From the NCBI GenBank assembly GCA_019916065.1, contig CM034236.1, forward strand, positions 48,863,690 to 48,927,689: a DNA stretch of 64,000 nt. The letters run 5' to 3'. The notes under the pieces were generated by a model. It was not told the DNA's origin and made no database searches. It saw only the letters and a list, made by a program, of their open reading frames with translations. Source of the DNA: Vitellaria paradoxa (Eukaryota; Streptophyta; Magnoliopsida; Ericales; Sapotaceae). Position 1 is the stretch's first letter. The number at the start of each line of letters is the position of its first letter. Of the stretch, positions 1-10,800 are shown piece after piece. The position numbers were made by a program, and so were the translations under genes.

Positions 1-137
1 CAACCTTCCAAAATGTGATGAACCAGTCCAATATTTATTGTCTGCAACTTTATGTGGATCATCTAAAGTATCTCTGTCAATGAAATATTGAGGCACTCCA
101 TATTTCTGCTTTCTGATCATTTTTACATTTCCTTGTA
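1..137 (-). other. Possible exon of an unrecognised protein inside SnRK2 intron 1
   Basis: On the minus strand an acceptor-like ttttcag (144-138) is followed by 45 open codons to the window edge. The composition is protein-like, for example KYGVPQYFIDRDTLDDPHKV. I do not recognise the family. It cannot continue the SnRK2 exon: joined in phase 0 it reads a stop after four codons. It may be a captured gene fragment, an exon of another transcript, or chance. Confidence 0.25.
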
Positions 138-1005
138 CTGAAAAGATCATCAGATCAGTAAAACATTGCCTATTTCCTTACACCATGAAATAAGAGTATA
201 ATGTCATCAGGGTTACTAAATTTTCAAGGGAAATCCAAACACAACCTTAACATGCATGCAGTTATACTCCACTTCATTGCATCAACTTTCTTCTTTATGT
301 CAATTTAATAGCTTTTGAACATAGCACATGCAACTGTTACTTTAGTGTAGCTGATCAATAAATAAAAATAATGACAACTGCAGTTCTTAATTCTTATATG
401 ATCATATCAAATTATCCCAATAAGAACTTAGCTTCAAGCAATCGTGGGTAAAATTTAGATTAAGAAAATTCAAGTAAAACGTATGCATATCACAATTCTA
501 AGTGAGGTGAATCTTCACAATTTCATTTATTTCTTCCATAAAAGACTAACAAACTCAAAGTCATTCTGGTTTTATCTTTTTTTCTTCTCACTTATTCTAA
601 CCAAATGCCAATAAGAATAGACACCTTTCAAGTTTTTGATGCATCCATTAACATGTTCAGTCCCTAATTCAGTGGATAAATCAATTCCTCATTGTGAATG
701 ACAAGTTTCAAAAACTAAACATTACAAAAACACCCAGACAAGGAAAAAAAAATAAAAATAAAATAAAATAAATCTTTTATTGGCATGCCAATAATTACCA
801 TCAGAACACAACTTTCAGTAATTAAACCCACGCTACGAACTCACTACTACATTAAATGCTTATAAATTGTAACATAAATAGCAAACTAACCATGAATTCT
901 CAAGACAGACAAAACGACCCAACCTCCAGTAGATTAGGCGACAAAATAGAACCGGCAACGCTTAAAAAATAAAGCACAAAGAAGCTACCAGTATCCGAAG
1001 CTGAC

Positions 1006-1182
1006 CTTATCGCCTCGCTCGATGTACTTGACGGCGACTAGCTCTTTGGTCTGCTTATCTCTCATGAGCCTGGCGATGCCGAAGTTACCAGAGCCGATGT
1101 CCCGTACGAAATCGTAGCGATCGCTGTCGTGCATGATCGGCATCTCCATGCCGGGGCCAACTGTGATCATCGACCGATTCAT
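1006..1182 (-). CDS. SnRK2 protein kinase, first coding exon (partial gene)
   Basis: This exon encodes the first 59 residues of a group III SnRK2 Ser/Thr kinase of the SnRK2.2/2.3/2.6 (OST1) type, a core ABA-signalling kinase. Seen: the subgroup hallmark [10 protein letters not shown] at residues 14-23, the glycine-rich ATP loop GSGNFG at 30-35, and the catalytic lysine in VAVKYIERG at 49-57 (K52). The reading frame stays open upstream to 1224, but its first codon there is TTG, so the ATG at 1182 is the first usable start and fits the short N-terminus of the family. The exon ends at AAG followed by a GT donor (1005-1004) in phase 0, where an intron is expected after ERGDK. The next exon (IDENV...) was not found in 1-1005, so intron 1 exceeds 1 kb or the copy is broken. 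The kinase core and the C-terminal ABA box lie off the window. Confidence 0.93.
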
Positions 1183-1760
1183 ACCCCTAGCTCTCACCGA
1201 AGCCGTCCTCCTAATGAAAGCCAAATCGCATTACAGAGGATCAACCGAAACGACAACGCGTTTATTAGTTATTGTGACCGGACGGGAAAGTTTGACTCCG
1301 CCGACTTGCCGGTCGTTCGATCGGAGAGTGAGATCGCCGCGGAAGAAGACGTCTCCCCGTTGTTTCGAAACTGTTTCGAAGGCGGTTGAAGCTATTGTAC
1401 TTTCTCCATCTATATCGATATGCGTATGTACAGTTTAGAGAGAGAAAGGGATAGATTTTTGTGGTCGGTGACGGATTAATATCTCTCTCTCCGTGTTGCA
1501 GCAGTGGAATAGAGAGAGCGGAGGGCGGAGATGGTGATGTTGACAGGGCGGCATTTTGTGCGAGTAGAGGACGAGATGATACAGAGCGACGTCGTTGGGG
1601 TGATCTGGAAAAAGAAACGACGACGTGTCTATGGTCGCTTGTCTTGTGGTCCACACTGGAGTGTTACCCTGGTTTTTGTTCCGTTGTCGCTCTTGATTTG
1701 TTGAGCAATTGACCTTCTTCAGTTCTTTTGCTAAATGACATAAATATCCTTTGGTTTCGG
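1183..1760 (-). promoter_or_regulatory. SnRK2 leader and upstream region
   Basis: This segment is richer in GC than the DNA upstream of 1800 and lies directly 5' of the SnRK2 start. On the minus strand a tttcattag at about 1216-1208 could be the acceptor of an intron in the leader. An ABRE-type core ACGTGTC lies at 1623-1629, about 440 bases before the start codon. Short CT/GA runs occur near 1436-1446 and 1480-1525. ORFs seen here on either strand have no family resemblance. Confidence 0.55.
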
Positions 1761-1799
1761 AATTCATAAGGCGGCAGTCATGATGGCTTTGAAGTCGCC

Positions 1800-3080
1800 C
1801 AGGATTTGGAGAAATATCATTTTAACTAAAGGCGATAATATATTAGACAAAATAAATTCAAAAAAATACAAACATTCTTGTCAAAAATACAAAGTTATTC
1901 AAATTAATAAATTTGATTTAATCTTAAAATAAATTAGTTATTTAATATATTAATTAAATTTAAAATAATACTGCATAAACAAAAAATTATTTTTAATGAA
2001 TATACACAAAAAGTAGCGACAATGGTACTCGTTTGAAAGTTTTCAACACGAAGAATGTGATTGTAAAAAAAAAAATTATGCATTCAATTAACATACTTTC
2101 AGATTTTTTTTAGCGAAATATTGAAACTTTTTTAAATTAGTAATGACCGAAAAATTAAAAGTATAGAAATTGTTGGATATTTATAGTGATTTTTTAAGTT
2201 TGTTAGAAATGCCAAACGAGGCCATAACTTGCAAGACAAAAATTGATTAAAGAATGTTACTAACTGTAATCATCAAAAATATTTTTACAATTTAATGGTC
2301 AATTTTAACTATTGACTTTTTTTTTTTTGGAGTTCCTATCTCAATTATTATTTCATTCTAATCAAATATTTATGAATAATTACATATAAAAATTTAATCC
2401 CATGAAATATATAATTTTTGGGAGGTGCTCTTCCAATTAAATAAAATTATTTATCTTTGCGGGTAAACAAACATTTGTTATGGGGGGAGAGGGCATATTA
2501 GTAATAATGGGGGTATCTTTAGGACAATTAACAATCATTGTGGTCAATTGTTGGACAAAAGCCTTGGGAACTAAGGAAAGTCGCTGGTTTTTAAAAAGGC
2601 CATGTTGCCAAATAAAGAAATGAACAATTGATCGAGCAATTGATTGGCTCAAAGGAGCATCCACTCTGATTAAAGTGGGAAACCCTCCAAACGGCGGCGT
2701 TTTCCTTTTTATTGAGAGCTTGGGGTGGTAGATTTTTTTCCAGAACGCGTCGTCTTTTCCACGGGCGGTGGGGCCTCGAGTTTATGGACTGAGGCCTTGG
2801 GCCCCACCCGTTGTCATGGTTCGCTTCCATGTTTTAATTTGGACTTAACTCAAGATAGCGAGGACCCGTTTCACGGTGGACCCAACATGCTTCAAAACAA
2901 TTTTGGACCATCCGTCTATGACAACATTTTTGTGATGGATGGCCAGATCTTCATCCCATCACGCGCAAGTATGAACCTATTTTTTCATATATTTTAAAAA
3001 ATATTACTTTTTTATTTTATAATTTTCTTATTCAATTGGTTCTACAACCTTTGATTTGTTATTACATTAAAACATTAATT
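1800..3080. other. Spacer with a small GC-rich island, no gene recognised
   Basis: Mostly AT-rich DNA. A GC-richer island at about 2640-2960 has short ORFs on both strands but no recognisable domain, no paired splice signals and no conserved motif I could identify. Confidence 0.4.
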
Positions 3081-3086
3081 TTTTAT

Positions 3087-3241
3087 GGCCTGTTTGGCCT
3101 ACAAATATTTACCAAAATTCACCAATTTCTAACTATTTTTTGTACTTTCTTTCAATTAAATTTTAACACTTATCACATTTATGTCACATTTTTCTATTTT
3201 TATTGTACTTTTTGGCTAAATTTTGGCTAATCAAACGGGCC
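3087..3241. mobile_element. MITE family A, about 155 bp (Tourist/PIF-Harbinger-like)
   Basis: Ends are imperfect inverted repeats: GGCCTGTTTGGCC at the left and AATCAAACGGGCC at the right. The interior carries the family core TTAAATTTTAACACTTATCAC. A TTA follows the right end. Confidence 0.7.
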
Positions 3242-3328
3242 TTATATATTCTTTTTTAAAAATTTTATTTAACTAATAAATAATATTAAAATATTAATTC
3301 TTTATTACTTTATACAATTTTACTTATT

Positions 3329-3332
<4 letters not shown>

Positions 3333-3369
<37 letters not shown>

Positions 3370-3372
3370 TTT
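3333..3372. repeat. Compound (CT)n(TA)n microsatellite
   Basis: An uninterrupted CT run passes directly into a TA run, bordered by AT-rich DNA. Confidence 0.9.
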
Positions 3373-3907
3373 TATATTACAATTTTGGGTCAAATTGAGC
3401 CCATCTAAATCCTGTAATTCACGATCGAATAAATTCTGCAATAATTTTAAGAAAATGTGGACGGATGATTATTAGAAAGTAAATTCTAAAATCTTATCAT
3501 TTAAATTACCACTCATTGTAAACTATATTTTAAATAATTAGATACTTAGTTGAATGCAGTAGTAATTCACTAATTTAAAATGAGTTACAAAAATATTAAA
3601 AATATGAGATAATGTCTATAAATTTTGAAAGAAATTAATTAAATTGAAGTCTTAAGTAGCAGAGGGGCTCAGCATATTGAACGCAAACAACGAAGGACAA
3701 AAACAGGGGCACAAGGCAAACAGAGTCTATCCAAAAGCCTTCTGATTCTGATGAAGCATTGTGGGTGCGCATTTAATGCAAGGAATAAAAGGTCAAAGAT
3801 AATGTGTCGTTTTCGTTAACAACAAATTAAAAAAGACCAAAAAAAAAAGAGGTAGGCTCGTTACATGTTTTAAAAATAAATACAAATATATCATTGCTTA
3901 TCTCTTC

Positions 3908-4177
3908 TGGAGTCTAGGAGAAACATGCAGCCGCTACTCGTGGGTGCGCACTGCGTGAAACTCGAAACCCACCCCGTGGCCCTAGCTAGCAAAGAATCAC
4001 AAAAAGGTAAACCAGTCTAAGTAAGGCCTGGCTGACCGGCTCAGCCGAGATCACTGTTAGATAACTCTCCACAATTAGAGAAAGGGCTGCCCCCTCAAGA
4101 GGAGTTGAACCCGGGACCTATTGGTCCCAAGTCCTTCAGTCCGTCATCTGAACCAACTCGACTACCCATTTCGGGAC
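3908..4177 (-). mobile_element. tRNA-derived SINE with 18-bp target-site duplication
   Basis: Read on the minus strand, the head (from 4177) carries a pol III A-box-like TAGTCGAGTTGG followed by a B-box GGTTCAACTCC. The copies of ATCATTGCTTATCTCTTC (3890-3907) and ATCATTACTTATCTCTTC (4178-4195) match at 17 of 18 positions and bracket the 270-bp insert exactly. No long A tail is present at the 3908 side. Confidence 0.85.
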
Positions 4178-4199
4178 ATCATTACTTATCTCTTCATAT

Positions 4200-5149
4200 A
4201 ATTACAAGGGGTTTCAATTTTTTTTTTTTTTTTTGGAATTTTATTTTGACCTTGTAATTATATAGACTGAGGAACAGAATAAATAAGGGCAACCACGTGA
4301 TTTGGATAACGTAATTGCAACCCTACCAAGTAGCTATTTAACAAAATAAAAGTAAAAATTTGTGTGCGCAACTTACCCAAAAAAAAAAAAAAAAAAAAAA
4401 CTTACCCAAAAAACTATTTGCGCACGCGTATGACTAAAAGATGACAACAACTAGGACTTTAATAAATTAACAACATTATCTTATATTATACTTCCTCTGA
4501 AGTGCTAAATTTTGACAAATAATAAAAAATAAAAAATATGTAAATTTTAAATTATTAGGTATTTAATATATTTTTCAAAAAATTGATAAAATTGAAGAAA
4601 GTTAAAAAAAATTAAAAATTTTTCGTGTGCAGAAAGTTAAAAAAATTTAAAGAAATTAAAAAAGTAACAAATTTTTTTACTAAATTCGACACTCACAACA
4701 GACACACTATTTGGGTATTACTATTTATCACTCTTAAACACAAATAGAATAAAATATGACAAAAAATAATTAATTAGAGGGATAATAGTAGAGTCTAAAC
4801 AAACTTATATTCAAATTAAATTTTATAAGAGTATATTACATTTGAGTTAGATTTAAATCTAGCCCGACCAAATCATTCAAGTAAAATTTTATTCATTGTC
4901 AGTACATCACATAATATGTTTATTAATTTTAATTTTTTTAATAAAAAAAACTAAAGCTTATCAAATTGGGTTATGATTTCCATTTTAAGTTGAGTTTGGG
5001 AAGAAAAATCTAGTTAACTACTAGTTACTAAAAAGTTAGTTGTTAATTTAATATTTTTGCATTTAATAATTCAAAAATTAAAAATATAAGAAAATAAATA
5101 TGCTCATAAAAGAATTAAAAAATTAAGTAATTAAAAACTAAGAAACTAA
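4200..5149. other. AT-rich spacer
   Basis: Low-complexity AT-rich DNA with poly-T (4218-4234) and poly-A (4380-4400) runs and MITE-like fragments near 4500-4640. No gene was seen. Confidence 0.5.
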
Positions 5150-5496
5150 GGGGGCGTTTAGAGCCCCAAAAAACCTCAAAAAATTCCAAATAACTTCAAA
5201 AGCTGCCACGGTCTCAAACTCAAAAAAATTTCAAAAGCTATTGGAACGGACCAAAATAGTCTGTTCCAACAGATTTTGCCAGAATTTAAAAAAAAGTGAT
5301 CTGACATTTGTACAAAAAATTATGCAGAACTCTAAAAATTTTTAAAATCCTCCAATAAAATTTTAACACGTGTCACTTTATATAATTTTTAACAATTTTA
5401 TATCAAATCAAATATAAACATTCAACAATCATTGCATAATAATTCCAAAATTCATTTTTTGAAACTTTTGGTTTTTGTTGGGCTCCAAATGCCCCC
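5150..5496. mobile_element. MITE, 347 bp, TAA target duplication (PIF/Harbinger-like)
   Basis: Terminal inverted repeats are GGGGGCGTTTAGAGCCCC at the left and, reversed, GGGGGCATTTGGAGCCCA at the right. TAA flanks both ends (5147-5149 and 5497-5499), the three-base TWA duplication typical of PIF/Harbinger MITEs. Confidence 0.85.
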
Positions 5497-5499
5497 TAA

Positions 5500-7390
5500 G
5501 ATTCTTTCCAAACGCACCCTTAAGCTCGGCCTAAAACTCCTATTAGGCCTATTATTTGTTTTTTCATTCATATTAGGCGTATTACTTTTTCTCCGATCCT
5601 GATTCGACAAGCATATGATAAACTAATCCCAATGTTTTCAAAAATGGGAGCCGAGAAAGCCGGACCGATTGTAATGATCAAATTTGGACAAAAGTATTTT
5701 ATTCGCGGTTGCGTCCGTAATTCTAACTTTTCGTGTTTTCAATGTCTGTCTTGTTATGGGCTGAAGTCGGCCGATATAAAGTGAAATTAAAAAATCTATT
5801 AAAAACTCAACCAGCCTCTAAAAAAGCCTATGTAAATTTTTAAATTTTTTTATTGCACAAATTACAAAACTATTACTTTTATTAGTTTATACCAATCTTT
5901 TTTTTCCTTGCTCCAAACAGCCTCTCAAAATGAATTGTGCCTAATAACACAAAACATAATTTGGCTTACAAATAATTTAAACGTAAATTTGTAAAACAAA
6001 TATGTATAAAAAATATAAAAATAAAAATATTAATCAAAAGGGATTAAAAATAATGTAATGACGACCCAGAAACAAATTGACTAAAACTAAATTTACATCA
6101 AAATTATAAAAATAACTTGTAAGAATTTAAAAAAAAAAAACTAATTAAAAAAGGTAATGGGTTATACACATTATTATAAGTTGAATACATCTTGACCGAA
6201 TCTTGTAAAAAAAATCGATCAATTAAATAGGTAAAATATAAACTTATTTAAAAAATTAAAATAAAAATCACATATTAATGGAGATAACAAATAATACATA
6301 TCATTATAACTTAAATACATTTTGACCAAATCAAGGTCACGTAAATTTAAGAAAAAAATTAACTAATTCAATATAGCATACACAAGTGGTTATTTCATTT
6401 CACTATACACATAAACATGGATGGACTCAAACAAGGCCCAATTGATTTAAAAATTTATATTAAAATTCTATTAATTTTGTTATTTTTCCCAAAAATTATA
6501 CTTTTTTCTCATGTTTTATCCCTACTATATTTTTATTTTACTCTTATTTACCTTAAAATTGTAATTTACCCCTACTAATTATAAATTATAGGTGTACCAT
6601 TTCATATAAATAATAAAATGCTAGTACAATTTATAGATGGTTCATGATACAAATGTATAACATCCACATTGCTAGAGTATTGGAAATTGTTTAAAAACAC
6701 TTGCTTAAAAATAATATAAACCTAATCCATACCAATTTAAATAGTAATGAAAAACAAAAGACATTAATAAGGGCCACAACAAAATACAAAAAAAAAAAAT
6801 TAATTCATGTAGATAATTTCATAATAATATTCACATGTGAACAAAAATCAAACAGAACTTGAATAATTTGATTGCATTATAAACTAACTTGAGCAAAAAC
6901 TAAAACCTATTTAGCACACTGTATGAGATGCATTGACACATATTTAACAATTAAAAGTTAAAATAATTTTTTTTTATCTAAAAGGAACAGCAATAATTAG
7001 AAAACACATTGATGACAATAATTAAATAATTTGATTAATTTTAAGATACATTTAAATAGGTAAGGATCAATCGAATTCAACTGTGAAAAAATTAGTGGGT
7101 GAGTATGACAATGAAAGAGAAATGGGTGAAATGTGATTAAATAAATGAAATATATAAAATGAGATTCAGTTAGAGTTTTAATTAGTAATGAGATAAAAGA
7201 TAGACAAAAATTGGGCTATAGTCCTGTGGAACCTAATCAGGAGTGGGTTAAAAATTGGAATTCGGGGGTTGACATTGGATTTGATATCAATTTTGTAACA
7301 TCAAATCTCTCAACTGTTAGATTAAAATTTAACGGTTCAAATAGATTCAAGTATTTTTAAATATTTTTTAATTAAAAAATATTTAAATAA
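5500..7390. other. AT-rich spacer, no gene
   Basis: No open frame with domain resemblance, no tRNA-like fold and no long repeat was seen. Poly-A tracts and short MITE-like patches occur. Confidence 0.5.
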
Positions 7391-7396
7391 ATTTAA

Positions 7397-7502
7397 GGCA
7401 CGTTTAGAATAATAAAAAATAAATAATTTGTGAGTTCGTAATTTGTGTAGTGAAATAAAAATAAATAATTTTTTAACATTTTTTATTTCACTAAATGTAC
7501 CC
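7397..7502. mobile_element. MITE family B, about 106 bp
   Basis: Ends are GGCACGTTTAG and CTAAATGTACCC, flanked by TAA and TTA. The interior carries the family B signature GTTCGTAATTTGTGTAGTGA. Confidence 0.7.
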
Positions 7503-7602
7503 TTAGGCAATTAAATTTCAATATAACAATTTATATACTCGATGTTATGGGCCAACAGTATATTTGCTTTTAACTTCCCCTTTCCCAAAATTGTTTTATT
7601 GA

Positions 7603-7658
7603 CGACGTATCGTATCCGGATAAATTCGGGCGACGTATCGTATCCGGATAAATTCGAG
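7603..7658. repeat. Tandem duplication of 28 bp in the SWIB gene promoter
   Basis: Two adjacent 28-bp units (7603-7630 and 7631-7658), each starting CGACGTATCG and containing the perfect 10-bp palindrome TATCCGGATA. They lie about 230-280 bases upstream of the SWIB gene start codon. Confidence 0.9.
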
Positions 7659-7885
7659 GGTAAATCAGTCAAAAGGACAACATCTTCAAAACTCAGAAGG
7701 CACACCGCACGCAGTCAGCCAGTTGACGCTTCGCTTTTACTCCGAAAAGCAGCGAGAAATCGATGACACCATTCCACAAATACCCTTTCCTCGCTAACCA
7801 ATCTACATTTCAGCCACCTACCGCAGTCGTCCCCAAAATGGCCATTTGAAATAGTCCAACGGAAACAGAACGCAACGGTAATAAA

Positions 7886-10800
7886 ATGGTGTCGGACTCG
7901 GAGATGGACTCGGAGCTCGTCTGCCGGCTTCGAAAGTTCCTGAGCACGTCGGACCTGAACACAACGACGACCGCCCTCGTGCGTCGGAAGCTGGAGGAGG
8001 ACTTGGGGACCGATTTGTCGGGCAAGAAGGCGTTTATTCGAAAACAGGTCAATCTTTACCTTCAGAGCCAGTTCGAGAGAGCCGAAGAGAATGAAGAAGG
8101 CGACCATGCAGATGACAAAGGCGAAGAAAACGAGGAAGCAGAGGATGATGAAGAGGCGGCTGCTAACGTAAAATCAGAGGAAGAAGACGAATTGGAAGAA
8201 ACTTATAATGGAAAGGGTACCGCTAAGCGAGGGTTAGTTGATTATACACATCTGTTTTCTTACTACCAACGACTAGTTTTTTTTTTTTTTGGTGAGCAAG
8301 CGATAATCTGGATTAAAGGGAAAGAACAGGATTGCAAAAAGGAGAAGGGCATTCCTCCCTAACAAGGTTGTATAAGTTTAGGTGCGTTTGGAGTGATAAA
8401 AAGTAGGATAAGTTGTAAGTTCGTAAATCGTGTAGTGAGATAAAAAAGAATAATTTTTAGTGATTTTTAAATATTTTTAAAGATTTTCAGCATTTTATTA
8501 ATTTTCTTTTGTTGGGTTGTTACGCAACTTACTGAACTTAGGATATTGAATCATTAATCTTCTCTATTTTGTGCTTCTACTTGGAAAAAGGAGATGCTAG
8601 CTTGTTCAGGTGCAAGAATTTCAGAAGCTTCTATTCATGTTTTAACAGGCTTGAATTTTAAACTTTCCTTTTTTTTTTTTTTTTTTTGGTAAAAGAAAAT
8701 TTTATTAATATTGCAGGCACCAAGAATATACCTGAAGCAAAAACTGGAACAAAAACCAAGCAGACCAAATACAAAGCAGGACCCTACTTTGACCATATTA
8801 TCTACAAAAGAGAGAAATGAACTTAAATCAGGCTCTACACCCCTTTCTAACCAACCATAAAAAATTGACCAAAAAACAAACGCTTACCCAACTCTTCACT
8901 TCAAAAGCAAACTTTCATAGTTTTGTTCAGGTTTTCTATGTAATGCATTTGGTTTTTGAGTCTGTCTCTTCATTGCATTTGAAATAGGAAAAAAATGTAT
9001 AAAATTAGAAGTGTCAAGCCAAATTGAAAAAAATGGTTTTGGTTTGGTTCAGTTTCCTTATTGAATGGTTTGGTTACCATTTCAAATCAATCATTTGCGG
9101 TTTGCATGTGGTTTTGATACCAAACCGAACCATTGCCACAGATATTTATATGTTCAGTTGTGTATCTATGCATAAACACTTATGATGGTAGGTTTCTGAC
9201 CACTACACGCCGCATGTTAGATGAAAGATGAGCATGTGTTAGAGGTCATTTTTGCTGAAATTTAGATTACGTGCATGGAAGTTTGGGAATTGTATCAAGT
9301 AATTTGATTGGAAATTAATTTATTTGCAAGGAGCTTGCTCAAATTGCATTCCAGTAATGTGCAAACTGGATTGTTGATGAGTGCATTTGATTTGATGGTG
9401 CAGGATTTCAAATTTTCAATGCGCATAAATCTTGCTATTAATTGAAAATTTACTGGAAAAATCTTGGTGAGGCCTTTGTGCTGGTTGTTATTGTTCTTAA
9501 TTACTTCTCAGTCTGCTAATTTTGTTTAAAGATGTATTATACTTGCACAATGTAAGCACTGCAGCCCAGCGCTCGTCACTTTCAAGGAACATGCCACTGT
9601 CAAACCCAAGCAGTCCTTGTTACCATAATACATTCTTGCCTTCTGTCCTCCGTTTATCATTAGTTGGAATGCTCCTACTTAAGAGTTGCACCAGTCCAGT
9701 CCTTGCATCTCCTTGATAGATGAAACAGTGTTCTCTTAATTGCTTTAAAGGACAATGCTTCAAATAAGACTTCTGCAATGACCCTAGTTTGTATGACCCT
9801 TTAGCATGTTTATTTCATAGGGGATATGGGATTGGATAGGAGATAACATCCCACTTTTAATTTTTGTCCTACATTTAACTACATTGTTTTTATGGGATAA
9901 TATTTCTCATAGAATGTAGATAGCTTTATGGATAACCTCCTGTGATAGGTGTTGTCGCAAGAAAAAATGTGAAATTAAATGTTGGGTAAAAATAACTATT
10001 CAATGAAACAAGCATGGCCTTTTTCAAGAATTATCGTCACTGCCTTGTTTCTGGCAATTTCAAGTAATTTTTTACTTTTTATCGTTGCAAACCCATATGA
10101 CTGCTTGAGACTTGACTGTGGGAATTTTTTCTTCAGTTAAAGTTACTTCTAACTTGCTTGACAGAGAGTAGTAGATTGAGAAGAGTCCCTCAGAAAGAGA
10201 AATCATCTTTTATAGTTGTGATTCAAGGACAAAGGTTGTATCACATTAGTTATTTACAAAACAATCATAGTCAATAGCGGTACAACATTAGCATGAAAAA
10301 ATGGACTTGATGCTGTTTTAATATCACCTGTTGAGGTCATGTCCACTGCCCAAATGACTAACTCATGTTATACAAGTTTCACGAAACCTTCTGGTGGATG
10401 CATAAGAAGTAACAAAAGGTGAAAAGAAATAAGTTTAATGTTTTTTTTTTTGGGGCGGGGGATTTACGGACTTTTTATTTTTTAATTTTTTAAAGGTTAA
10501 GGTATTGACCTTTCAAATTTATTTTTCATTTAGTTCTCACCATTGCAATGTATATGATGTTGATTTTGAAGATAGTTTACCTAACAATTGAGGAAGGTTA
10601 ATTAAATTAGTTTTCTTTTCTCTATCACATTGCGTTTGCAATTGTTCTTAAGCCAAGATTTATCCAGTTATAGGAAATATTTAAGAAACAGATTTCAATT
10701 ACATTGGCTTGCCTGATTACGAGTACTGATATATATATATATATATATGTTTAACATAGGTAACGTTATCTAATATTGCCAAACAAATAATTGCGCTGTA

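Noticed and set aside
985..1224. Longer SnRK2 N-terminus starting at 1224
   Set aside because: The upstream start codon is TTG, and the ATG at 1182 gives the family-type N-terminus. Residues before it are not conserved.
4080..4175. tRNA gene suggested by a good B box
   Set aside because: Part of a 270-bp SINE bounded by direct repeats.
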